Assembly: GCA_043810615.1 (NCBI GenBank)
Contig: JBDROA010000007.1
Span: forward strand, 5,354-69,353
Origin: VGBK01 sp043810615
GTDB lineage: Bacteria; Actinomycetota; Acidimicrobiia; Spongiisociales; UBA11373
Direction: 5' to 3'
DNA: 64,000 nucleotides
The notes under the pieces were generated by a model. It was not told the DNA's origin, did not search any database, and saw nothing but the letters and a program-made list of their open reading frames with translations. How positions within the stretch are numbered: position 1 is the first letter of the stretch; the number at the start of each line of letters is the position of its first letter. Of this stretch, positions 16,382 through 24,130 are shown piece by piece. The position numbers and the translations under genes were made by a program.

Positions 16382-17224
16382 TCAGCCCAGGTCGGCGGCA
16401 TCCCGCCAGGCCTCCCGCCAGCGCACCTTGCCGCCTCGCATAAGCGCTCCGGCGTAGAGGCGGCCGGCGAGGCGGATCACGGCGTAGGCTGCGGTCAGCA
16501 GCAGTGCCGCCGACAGGCACACCTCCCACGCCGCAGCCCGCCCGAACACGATGCGCAGCGGCATCGTGAGTGGGGCGGTGGGCGGCAGCAACGAGAGCAC
16601 CTGGAGGAACCGACCGCCTCCGCCTCTCGCGGTGAGGCCACCGATATAGCCCACCATCAGGAGCAGGTTGATCGGGATGGCGCCGTTGGCGGCGTTCTCG
16701 TGGGGTGCCACCATGGCGCCGGCCGCCCCGTACAAGGTGGCATAGAAGGCGAAGCCGAGCAAGAACCAGCCCAGGACCGCCAGGAGCGCCCCCGGCGTGG
16801 CCCGGGGCAGCACGAATGCGTCCAGGGCTACGCCGGAAGCCGCCACCGCCCCACACACCAGCATCACTTCGACCAAGCCGACGAGGCCGATCGCCGCCGC
16901 CTTGCCCACGAGCAGATGGCGGGGCGCCACCGTGCCCAACACCACCTCGACCACCCGGCTGCGCTTCTCCTCGGCCGCCCCCTCGGTGATCACCTGCCCG
17001 GTGAAGACCAGTGCCATGAAGAGAACCATCACTCCCAGGCCGGCCAGCAACCTATCGGCCTCGTCGCCGCGCAACCCGGCGGGCCTTCCTTCCGTCACCA
17101 GGGCGGCGACGGCGATTCCTCCGACGGCCAGCGCGACGGTGATGCCGGTGACGATCAGGGCGGCCTTGCGCCGCGCCGCCAGGTCGCGGCCCATAACCAG
17201 GGCGATGGTGCGCCACCGGCTCAT
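16382..17224 (-). CDS. ABC transporter permease (NatB-like, short)
   Basis: A 280-aa integral membrane protein of the ABC-2 superfamily. A helix at about residues 22-44 is followed by 'GQVITEGAAEEKRSRVVEVVLGTVAPRHLLVGKA', the cytoplasmic segment typical of NatB/YhaP-like sodium or antibiotic exporters, and then five or six helices. It is shorter than full NatB because the extracytoplasmic domain is small. The ATG overlaps the stop of the ATPase gene (ATGA, 17221-17224), so it is made together with that ATPase. Substrate unknown. Confidence 0.85.
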   Translation of the reverse strand: MSRWRTIALVMGRDLAARRKAALIVTGITVALAVGGIAVAALVTEGRPAGLRGDEADRLLAGLGVMVLFMALVFTGQVITEGAAEEKRSRVVEVVLGTVAPRHLLVGKAAAIGLVGLVEVMLVCGAVAASGVALDAFVLPRATPGALLAVLGWFLLGFAFYATLYGAAGAMVAPHENAANGAIPINLLLMVGYIGGLTARGGGGRFLQVLSLLPPTAPLTMPLRIVFGRAAAWEVCLSAALLLTAAYAVIRLAGRLYAGALMRGGKVRWREAWRDAADLG

Positions 17225-18111
17225 CTCGCCACCGCCTCCATGAAGACCTCCGAGAGGTCGGGAGGAGTCAGCGAGAACTCCTGCACCTCTCCCGCCACCC
17301 GGGCCCGGGCCACCAGTTCGCCCAGGTCGTAGGGGCCGTCGAGACGCAGCCGGACCCGATCCCCTTTGCGGCTCACCACCGCGGCCCCGGGCACGCCATC
17401 GGCCCAGACGGTGCCGGCCCCCCGCACCACCGCCTCCAGGTACCGACGCGGCGACGCGTTGCGCAGCTCCTCGACGCGCCCGGAGAGCACCACCCGGCCC
17501 CGGTCGACGATGACCACGTCCTCGCAGAGGTGCTCGACCACGTCCAGCTGATGGCTGGAGAACAGCACCGCCGCCCCGGCTCGGGCTCGCTCGGCGAGTA
17601 CCCCGGCCAGCCGCGCCGCGGCCACCGGGTCGAGCCCGGAGAAGGGCTCGTCGAGAACCAGCAGCTCGGGGTCGTGCACCAGCGCCACCGCCAGCTGCAC
17701 TCGCTGCTGGTTGCCGTGCGACAGGTCCTGAACCCGGTCCAGGAGCCGGTCGCCGAGGTCGAGAGAGGTCAACAGGTGCCGGGAAGCGGCCAGGGCGGGG
17801 TCCCGGGCCAGGCCGTGGAGCCGCCCGAAGTAGGCCACCTGGTCGATCACCCGCATGCGCGGGTACAGCCCCCGCTCCTCGGGCATGTAGCCGAACCTGA
17901 GGCGCGCCGCCCGGTCGATGGACGCCCCGCCCCAGGTGACCGCTCCCCGGTCCAAGCCCACCAACCCGAAGACGGCGCGCATTGCGGTGGTCTTCCCCGC
18001 CCCGTTGGGGCCGAGGAAGCCCAGCACCCGTCCCGGGGCTACCTCGAAGGAGCAACCGTCGAGGGCCACGACGTTCCCGAAGCGCTTGGCCAGGCCATCG
18101 AGGCGCAGCAT
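17221..18111 (-). CDS. ABC transporter ATP-binding protein (NatA-like)
   Basis: A 296-aa ATPase. Motifs: Walker A 'GPNGAGKTT' (residues about 37-45), signature 'LSHGNQQRVQLA', Walker B 'LLVLDEPFSGLDP' and switch 'FSSHQLDVVEHLCED'. The 'LSHGNQQ' signature is typical of the NatA/YhaQ ATPases that pair with NatB/YhaP-like permeases, consistent with the following gene. The C-terminal 80 residues are the usual accessory domain. The start at 18111 was chosen because the protein then begins 'MLRLDGLAKRFG', matching family starts; no Shine-Dalgarno is obvious, so initiation may be leaderless. Confidence 0.88.
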   Translation of the reverse strand: MLRLDGLAKRFGNVVALDGCSFEVAPGRVLGFLGPNGAGKTTAMRAVFGLVGLDRGAVTWGGASIDRAARLRFGYMPEERGLYPRMRVIDQVAYFGRLHGLARDPALAASRHLLTSLDLGDRLLDRVQDLSHGNQQRVQLAVALVHDPELLVLDEPFSGLDPVAAARLAGVLAERARAGAAVLFSSHQLDVVEHLCEDVVIVDRGRVVLSGRVEELRNASPRRYLEAVVRGAGTVWADGVPGAAVVSRKGDRVRLRLDGPYDLGELVARARVAGEVQEFSLTPPDLSEVFMEAVAR

Positions 18112-18180
18112 GCCGCTATGAAACCCCGGGCCGGCGCACCGCGGCAGGGCCAAAGGCACCTAACGGCCACCTGACGCCGT

Positions 18181-19413
18181 TCATCCCTCCACGGAGGCCA
18201 GGAAGCCGGACAGGACCGCCTCGTACCGCTCCGGATCCACGTTCCAGGCCCGTACGTGCCCGGCACCGTCGAAGCGCACCAGGGTGACCAGGCCGGGCGC
18301 CGCCGCCGCGGCGAACTCCTCCGATACTGCGAAAGGCACGGTGTCATCCTCGGTGCCGTGGATGACGAGCAGCGGAGTGGCGAGCTCCCCGGCCCGCGCC
18401 ACGTAGTCCACCTCTCCCCAGTCCACCCCGAAGCGCCACGAGGCGATCTGCTTGGCCGCGGCCGTCAGCACGATGGGCACCTTGGCCGGGACCAGAGGCA
18501 GGCTGGTGTCCCCAGCCCGGGCATCGACCATATCCCCCAACTCCAGGGCCGGAGCCTCGAGCACCGTCGCCTCGACCTCGGCGGCCAGGTCGGAGCGCAG
18601 CAGGAAGGAGACCACGATGGCGCCGCCCATGCTGTAGCCGACCAGGACGACGTCCTCGGCCCCGTGGTCGAGGGCGTAGCGCACCGCCCCCTGGAGGTCT
18701 TCCCATTCCGTGGCCCCGAACCGGGCCAGCCTCCCTTCCACTTCCGGGGCGCCCGCGTCGTTGCGGTAGGTGATGAGCAACGAGGGAAAGCCGGCGGCAG
18801 CGAACGTAGGAAGGGCCCGCAGCGCCTCGCCGGGGTTGGCCCCCCGCCCGTGGACGAACACCGCCCACGTGGAGCGCTCCCCCGGCACGAACCAGGCTTC
18901 GGCCGCTCCGAGCCCCGAGGCGTAGGTGACCACTTCCCAGTCGATACCCACCACCCCCGGGTCGTTGGGGAAGGCGAACGAGTCGAGCGCCACCAGATCG
19001 CCCACCTCGGGCGTCCCGGTCAGAGCGGTGAACTCGCGGGTGATCGATCCCTCGGCGCGGGACAGCACGGCGTGCACCTGTCCGTAGCCGTCATCCCACA
19101 CCACGCCGAGCAGCTCGCCGTCGGTCAGCTCCTCCGGCTCGTCCTCGGGAAGCGCCAGGGTGAGCCTCCCGGCTCCGGCCCCCAGCACCTCGTAGCGGTA
19201 GTCGGGAGCCGAAGGCCGGTCCACGAGCAGGGCATCGCTGCGGATCTGCGAGGCGAAGTACCAGCCGCCGCCGGCGAAGAACACCAGAACCAGCAGGAGC
19301 ACTGCCCCCATCGTCCAGTAGGGCCACCGCCGGCGGCGCCGACCGACCGCCCGCACCCCGTCGGCCGCCTTCCGGGCGAGCGCCCGCTCTGCCGCCCTGC
19401 GGGCCAACGACAT
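18181..19413 (-). CDS. Membrane-anchored alpha/beta hydrolase
   Basis: A 410-aa protein with a charged N-terminus, a single helix (about residues 36-56, GAVLLLVLVFFAGGGWYFAS) and then an extracytoplasmic alpha/beta hydrolase domain. The nucleophile elbow is 'LVGYSMGGAIV', a probable acid residue is in 'LVIHGTEDDTVPF', and the His is in 'GAGHVRAWN' near the C-terminus. Such enzymes cleave ester or amide bonds; the substrate is unknown. The ATG at 19413 has GGAGG 6-10 bases upstream; an upstream in-frame start at 19455 is less well supported. It may be cotranscribed with the membrane hydrolase-like gene ending at 19513. Confidence 0.82.
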   Translation of the reverse strand: MSLARRAAERALARKAADGVRAVGRRRRRWPYWTMGAVLLLVLVFFAGGGWYFASQIRSDALLVDRPSAPDYRYEVLGAGAGRLTLALPEDEPEELTDGELLGVVWDDGYGQVHAVLSRAEGSITREFTALTGTPEVGDLVALDSFAFPNDPGVVGIDWEVVTYASGLGAAEAWFVPGERSTWAVFVHGRGANPGEALRALPTFAAAGFPSLLITYRNDAGAPEVEGRLARFGATEWEDLQGAVRYALDHGAEDVVLVGYSMGGAIVVSFLLRSDLAAEVEATVLEAPALELGDMVDARAGDTSLPLVPAKVPIVLTAAAKQIASWRFGVDWGEVDYVARAGELATPLLVIHGTEDDTVPFAVSEEFAAAAAPGLVTLVRFDGAGHVRAWNVDPERYEAVLSGFLASVEG

Positions 19414-19512
19414 CGCCGCCCTCCTCCCCTGGCCTACTCCATCCAGCGTACCCATCCGGGGCCGGGCGTGGGCCGTCCGGGACCGGCGCGGCGCAGTGGC
19501 CGCCGGCGTCGC

Positions 19513-21138
19513 TCAGCCCGACCCGGGACAGTCGGGCTCCCCCCCGGCGAGGCGGCCGAGACCCGGCACCTGCCAGGCCGAGGCAGTCCCGGTGATGATC
19601 CGCCCCACCGTCAGCCACACCCCGGAGCCCTCGAGGTCTTCGCCGCGCACCCACCGCCGGATCATCTCTTGCACGTCCGGCCGGCCACGCAAGCCCCCGT
19701 GGAAGCCGGGCACCACGATTGCCTCGATGCCGTACTCCCCGCCGGCAGGAGCGGTGACCGCGTCGGCGAGGGGCACCACGGCCACCTCCTCGATGGCCGG
19801 GTGGTCGCACGCCGCCTCGCCCCGCAACTCGGGTGCTTCGCGGCGCACCGAATCGGCCAGAGGGCCGTCGGCGGATATCACGAAGGGTGCCATGGCGTCG
19901 ATGACGGCGGTGAAGGCGCGCAGTTCGTACCCGGCCACCACCCCCAGGCCCTCGTCGCCGGGGTCGGGGTAGGTGGCCCGCCCCGGGTCGACGATGGGAC
20001 TGAGCAGCATGAGCCGGTCCACCGACACGGCAGCGTGCCCCCCCAGGTAGGCGGCGACCACCAGGGTGCCCTCGCTCTCGGCCACAACGGCCACCGGCCC
20101 TCCACTGCGGCGCGCCAGGCCTTCTACTTGAACCGCCATGAGCCGGGCCATCCGGGAAAGGTCGGCGTCGGTGGCGCTGCCCGGGTGCGGCAGCGGGTCG
20201 CCCTCCGCGGTGAGCCCCCAGTAGGAGAACTGCTCCACGAACAGCCCCGCTTCCTCCCCCTGGAGGAGAGGGCCCTCGTCGCAGCAGCCGCTGGCGAACC
20301 CCCCCACCAGGAGGACGGCCCGGTCCCCCGGCTCCGGGTCACCGGCCGCCCAGACCCCGGGGTCCTGGAAACTGCGCGCCGCAAACCCGATCTGCGACCC
20401 GATCATCACCCCGGCGAAGATGAGAGCGGCCGTGACCAGCGTCACCGGGGCCAGGCGGCGCGGCCGCGAGGGCAGTCCGGTCACGATGACCCGGACGCAA
20501 TGGTCCCATGCCCAGGCATTGAAGAGACCGGTGGCCGCGAGCACCACAACCATCACCGGGGCCGGCTGCCCGGCCACCCCCAGGGCGCTCAGGCTCAGCA
20601 CCAGGAAGGACAGGGCGATCCAGGCGGCAGAACGGGCCGGGGGCAGGCGGCGCCACCATCCACCGTCCACCCCGCCGTGATGGAGCACAAGGATCGTGGC
20701 CAGGGCCGGCGGCACAGCGGCGAAGTACAGCCAGGAGAGCGGGATCACCGCCGCCCCGAACAGGAGGGTCACCCAAGGGGAGAGGAACACCGCGGCCACA
20801 ACGGTGATCACCGCGGCATGACGCAGGAGGACGCCGAAGGGCGGGGGGCGCCCCGGCCAGGCGCTGCGCACCAGCAGGGCCCCGAGCAGCGAGCGCAGCG
20901 CCACCAGCGCCGCCGCGCCCAGCCCGAACGCCAGGACGGAGTCGTGGAACACGAAGAGCCAGCGCAGGTCGTGGAAGACGCCAAAGGGCCCGGGGGCGGT
21001 CACCTGACCGGCCAGACCCATACCCGAGGTGATACCGCACGCGGTGAGCACCGCCATCTCCGCTAGAGGCAGGCCGACGGCCAGCGCCGTCAGGAGCCGC
21101 CGCTCCCGGAACCAGGCGAACGCGCCGTTTGGCGGCAT
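19513..21138 (-). CDS. Polytopic membrane protein with C-terminal hydrolase-like domain
   Basis: A 541-aa protein. Residues about 1-245 hold seven or eight hydrophobic helices. Residues about 270-541 are soluble and probably extracytoplasmic. This second half has an alpha/beta-hydrolase look: 'AVLLVGGFASGC' as an early strand-loop, 'VAVVAESEGTLVVAAYLGGHA' as a GxSxG-type elbow (here A-E-S-E-G), and 'AIVVPGFHGGLRG' near a possible catalytic His. I do not recognise the full architecture. It neighbours another hydrolase on the same strand, and together they may process an envelope lipid or ester. Transcribed divergently from the membrane gene at 21269. Confidence 0.72.
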   Translation of the reverse strand: MPPNGAFAWFRERRLLTALAVGLPLAEMAVLTACGITSGMGLAGQVTAPGPFGVFHDLRWLFVFHDSVLAFGLGAAALVALRSLLGALLVRSAWPGRPPPFGVLLRHAAVITVVAAVFLSPWVTLLFGAAVIPLSWLYFAAVPPALATILVLHHGGVDGGWWRRLPPARSAAWIALSFLVLSLSALGVAGQPAPVMVVVLAATGLFNAWAWDHCVRVIVTGLPSRPRRLAPVTLVTAALIFAGVMIGSQIGFAARSFQDPGVWAAGDPEPGDRAVLLVGGFASGCCDEGPLLQGEEAGLFVEQFSYWGLTAEGDPLPHPGSATDADLSRMARLMAVQVEGLARRSGGPVAVVAESEGTLVVAAYLGGHAAVSVDRLMLLSPIVDPGRATYPDPGDEGLGVVAGYELRAFTAVIDAMAPFVISADGPLADSVRREAPELRGEAACDHPAIEEVAVVPLADAVTAPAGGEYGIEAIVVPGFHGGLRGRPDVQEMIRRWVRGEDLEGSGVWLTVGRIITGTASAWQVPGLGRLAGGEPDCPGSG

Positions 21139-21268
21139 TGGGTTCGTCCTTCAGCCGGGCCCGGACAAGGCGACGCCGGGCCGCCTTCACCTCAATTGTG
21201 GCAGAGACCTGCCGGGGAGGGGACGGTTTCTCCCTGGCCCTCCCGGTAGGCTCGCCGGGGAGGTGCCC

Positions 21269-21892
21269 GTGCCCCGCTTCCCCGCCCTCGTCGCCGCCGT
21301 CACCGAGCGTTACCGCCGTCTGGCCACTCTGTGGGTGCTGGTGCCCGCCCTCATGGCGATGGTCGCCTTCCTGGTGCTCTTCCAGGTGGCCGGCCGCATG
21401 GTCGCCGCAGGGGGCGCCACCGGCCTTGAACTGCAGAGGGCCTTCACCCCGGAGCGCTTCGGCGCGGTGGTCGGCGCTTGGGGGGACGGCGTCGAGGCCT
21501 TCAAGACCAGTCTGATCCTGCTCGACTTCGCCTTCCCCTTGATCTACGCCGCCGGCCTGGGCAGCCTGGTCGCCCTGGTCGGGGGGCCCGGGCCGGGCCG
21601 GGCGGCCCGGTGGCTCTTCGTCCTCCCCTGGGTGGCGGCCGGCCTCGACTGGATCGAGAATCTGCTTCACCTGTGGCTGCTCACCGACGTCCATACCGCC
21701 GCCGACGCCCTCTCAGCCGCCTTCCCGGCGCCGGTAGTACTGGCGGCTTCCCTGGCGGCGATGCTGAAGTTCGCTCTCCTCCTGGCGGCGGCGGCCGGAG
21801 CGGTGGTCCTCGCGCTCCGGCGCCGTTACTGGTGGGGGGCGGCGGCGGGAGCGGCGCTCTTCGCCTCTTTCACTTCGGTGCTGTGGGCCTGA
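21269..21892 (+). CDS. Integral membrane protein of unknown function (207 aa)
   Basis: A protein with four or five predicted helices (about residues 19-40, 78-100, 108-125, 150-172, 177-205). A cluster near 'LPWVAAGLDWIENLLHLWLL' has conserved-looking Asp, Glu and His residues between helices. No transporter or enzyme signature is recognised. I chose the GTG at 21269 because GGGGAGG ends 5 bases before it; the GTG at 21263 overlaps that site. Convergent with the lipoprotein at 21957. Confidence 0.68.
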   Translation: MPRFPALVAAVTERYRRLATLWVLVPALMAMVAFLVLFQVAGRMVAAGGATGLELQRAFTPERFGAVVGAWGDGVEAFKTSLILLDFAFPLIYAAGLGSLVALVGGPGPGRAARWLFVLPWVAAGLDWIENLLHLWLLTDVHTAADALSAAFPAPVVLAASLAAMLKFALLLAAAAGAVVLALRRRYWWGAAAGAALFASFTSVLWA

Positions 21893-21895
21893 TCA

Positions 21896-21917
21896 TCACG
21901 GTTCGGCTCGACCGTGA
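21896..21917. terminator. Possible bidirectional terminator
   Basis: TCACGGT-tcggctcg-ACCGTGA is a 7-bp perfect stem with an 8-base loop. It sits 4 bases after the membrane-protein stop and 40 bases before the stop of the convergent lipoprotein. There is no U-tract, so function as a terminator is inferred from position only. Confidence 0.35.
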
Positions 21918-21956
21918 GCCGTAACGCGGTTCCGAGTCGGACTTCCCGGGCCCCGG

Positions 21957-23192
21957 CTACTCGTAGCCTTCGCAGCCGTCGTCGCCCGCCCCGATGAGCG
22001 ACACCAGGTCGTCCTCGCCCTCGGTGGTGATGCCGAAGAGCATCCCGCCGCCGAGTGTCAGGCCGGAGTTGCCGTCGGTGAAGTTGGGCTGGCCGTAAGC
22101 CTCGGCATACTCGGCCACGGTGCGACCGATGCTGATGCCGGCCGCCGTCGACAGGTCCATCGCCCCGGCATCGACCGCCTGCGGGTCGAGGGAGACGTAG
22201 GCGAACTCGACGAAGGCCTGCGACCCGGTATCCACATCGCTGAAGTGCGCGTACAGCACCGCCGGGTGCTCCGTCCCGCTCTCCGCCTGCTGGATGATCC
22301 AGGTGAGGTGCCGGTTGCTCCCGGTGCAGGTACGCTCGCCGACGTCTCCCGTGGCCCAGCCGCTATCCGCCGACGGTTCGCCGAGGATGCCCTGCAGGCG
22401 GCCGATCACCCGCTCGGCGTCGTCGCCGAAGGTGAGGATGCCGAACCCGTCCCCGGCCAGGCGCATCCGCCCGAAGTCGATGTTGAGGTAGCGCGGCCGG
22501 GCCACGCCCAAGTCGAGGGCGAACGACACCGCCTCGGCGGCCGTCACCCGGAGCCGGTACTCGGACCCGGTGGGCAGCTTCCCCGACCACCCGCCGCCCA
22601 GGGAGATCTGCTCCACCCGGGTTCCGTCGGCGCGCTCCAGGCCTACCTGCACCGCACCCTCGTCCACCACGATGGTGAGCACCCGCCCCTCGACGCCCTC
22701 CAACTCGAAGATGTCGTCGTCCCCGGGAGCGGCATTACCCGCCACCCGGGCAGTCCCCTGCCTGTCCAAGAAGGCCACCACACGCGGCTCGGCGCAGTCC
22801 CGAGCCAGCTCGGCAAAGGTGGCCTCGTCGGGATCCCCGCTGGGCATGCGGCGCAACTCGGCCTGGTACCAGGCCACCGCGTCGGCCGTCATCGGCCCGA
22901 ACTGGCCGTCCACGATGATCGTGGGACCGTCGGCGACCATCTGGCCGTGGCCGGTGCACACCAGGTAGAACTGGAGAGCCTCGACGTAGGAGCCGGTAGC
23001 CCCCTGGCGCAAGAAGGGCTCCTCGTTGGGCTCGAGTTCGATCCGGGCCGAGGTGGTGGTCGTGGTGAGGGGGATCGTCGTGGCCGGGACGGTCGTGGTG
23101 GCCTCGCCGCTCCCGTTGCAGGCGGCAGCCACCAGCGACACGGCCGCCAGCAGGGCGGCGGCCGGGACAATCCTCTTCCGCCCGGCACTCAT
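21957..23192 (-). CDS. Lipoprotein with Thr-rich linker and peptidoglycan-binding-like domain
   Basis: A 411-aa secreted lipoprotein. The signal peptide ends in lipobox 'LVAAAC' (Cys25), followed by a Thr-rich linker. Residues about 55-130 ('LRQGATGSYVEALQFYLV', 'VDGQFGPMTADAVAWYQAEL') match the peptidoglycan-binding-domain-1 fold, which anchors proteins to the cell wall. The remaining ~270 residues are beta-rich and of unknown function; 'GDGFGILTFGDDAERVIGRL' resembles a domain seen in other actinobacterial lipoproteins. The ATG has GGAGA 4 bases upstream. Transcribed divergently from the hydrolase at 23368. Confidence 0.8.
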   Translation of the reverse strand: MSAGRKRIVPAAALLAAVSLVAAACNGSGEATTTVPATTIPLTTTTTSARIELEPNEEPFLRQGATGSYVEALQFYLVCTGHGQMVADGPTIIVDGQFGPMTADAVAWYQAELRRMPSGDPDEATFAELARDCAEPRVVAFLDRQGTARVAGNAAPGDDDIFELEGVEGRVLTIVVDEGAVQVGLERADGTRVEQISLGGGWSGKLPTGSEYRLRVTAAEAVSFALDLGVARPRYLNIDFGRMRLAGDGFGILTFGDDAERVIGRLQGILGEPSADSGWATGDVGERTCTGSNRHLTWIIQQAESGTEHPAVLYAHFSDVDTGSQAFVEFAYVSLDPQAVDAGAMDLSTAAGISIGRTVAEYAEAYGQPNFTDGNSGLTLGGGMLFGITTEGEDDLVSLIGAGDDGCEGYE

Positions 23193-23367
23193 GTCTCCAG
23201 GCTATCCGATCGGAAGCGGCCTTGCCGACCCGGCGATCCGTCACCGCCGGCGCGCCACCTTTGGATGGGGCCCGAACGAGTCGCGCGTCCGCTCGCCCTG
23301 CCGCGGACCGCCGGCCCCAGCGTGATCCCGGAGCGCGCCGGGTCACCCCCTCTTACACTCCCCCGCG

Positions 23368-24123
23368 GTGAGCAGTTGGGCGCGGCGCTTCATCTACTAC
23401 CCGGACGACCGGGTGCCTCCCTTCGATCCTCCCGGGGGTCTGGGGAAAGGCGTCACGGTGCACCCCGCCGACGGTCCCGGCCTGGCGGCCTGGCACCTGC
23501 CGGGGGGCGGAGACACCGCCGCCGTGCTGTGCAACGGCAACGCCGGCAACAGGGCCGACCGCCTCCCGCTGTCGGCCGGCCTGCAGCGCCGCGGCCTCGG
23601 GGTGCTCTCCCTGGATTACCGCGGCTACGGCGGCAACCCGGGCGAACCGCAGGAGGCGGGCCTGATCGCCGACGCCGACGCCGCCGCCTCCTACCTGGCC
23701 GAATCCCCGGGGGTGGCCCACCTGGTCTACTTCGGGGAGTCGCTGGGGGCGGCGGTGCTCGTCGGCCTGGCCGAGCACCGCCCTCCTGCCGCCCTGGTGT
23801 TGCGCTCCCCCTTCACCTCGCTGCTCGACGTCGCCCGGGCGCACCTGCCCCTGGTCCCCTCGGGGATCATCGACGACCGCTGGGCCTCCCTGGAGCGCAT
23901 CCGGGGCATCGAGGTTCCCCTCCTCGTCTTGGCCGGCACCGCCGATCGGGTGGTCCCCTACTCCCACAGCGTCCGACTGTTCGAGGCCGCACCTGGGCCC
24001 AAGCGTCTGGTGACCTTCGAGGGCGCCGACCACAACGACCCGGCCCTCACCTTCGGGGCCCGACTCCTCGACGAGACCGTGCGCTTCCTCGCCGATGTGA
24101 TCGGCTTCGCGGGAGTGGCCTGA
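23368..24123 (+). CDS. Alpha/beta hydrolase (BEM46/ABHD13-like)
   Basis: A 251-aa hydrolase of the group related to yeast Bem46. Motifs: oxyanion region 'LCNGNAGNRADR', nucleophile elbow 'YFGESLGAAVLV', acid 'LAGTADRVVPY' and catalytic His 'FEGADHNDP'. It begins 'WARRFIYYPD', the usual N-terminal hallmark of this group. No clear signal peptide is present, so it is probably cytoplasmic or peripherally attached. GTG start. Substrate unknown; family members hydrolyse esters or lipids. Convergent with the acyl-CoA synthetase gene, with only 7 bases between the two stops. Confidence 0.83.
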   Translation: MSSWARRFIYYPDDRVPPFDPPGGLGKGVTVHPADGPGLAAWHLPGGGDTAAVLCNGNAGNRADRLPLSAGLQRRGLGVLSLDYRGYGGNPGEPQEAGLIADADAAASYLAESPGVAHLVYFGESLGAAVLVGLAEHRPPAALVLRSPFTSLLDVARAHLPLVPSGIIDDRWASLERIRGIEVPLLVLAGTADRVVPYSHSVRLFEAAPGPKRLVTFEGADHNDPALTFGARLLDETVRFLADVIGFAGVA

Positions 24124-24130
24124 TCCCCTC

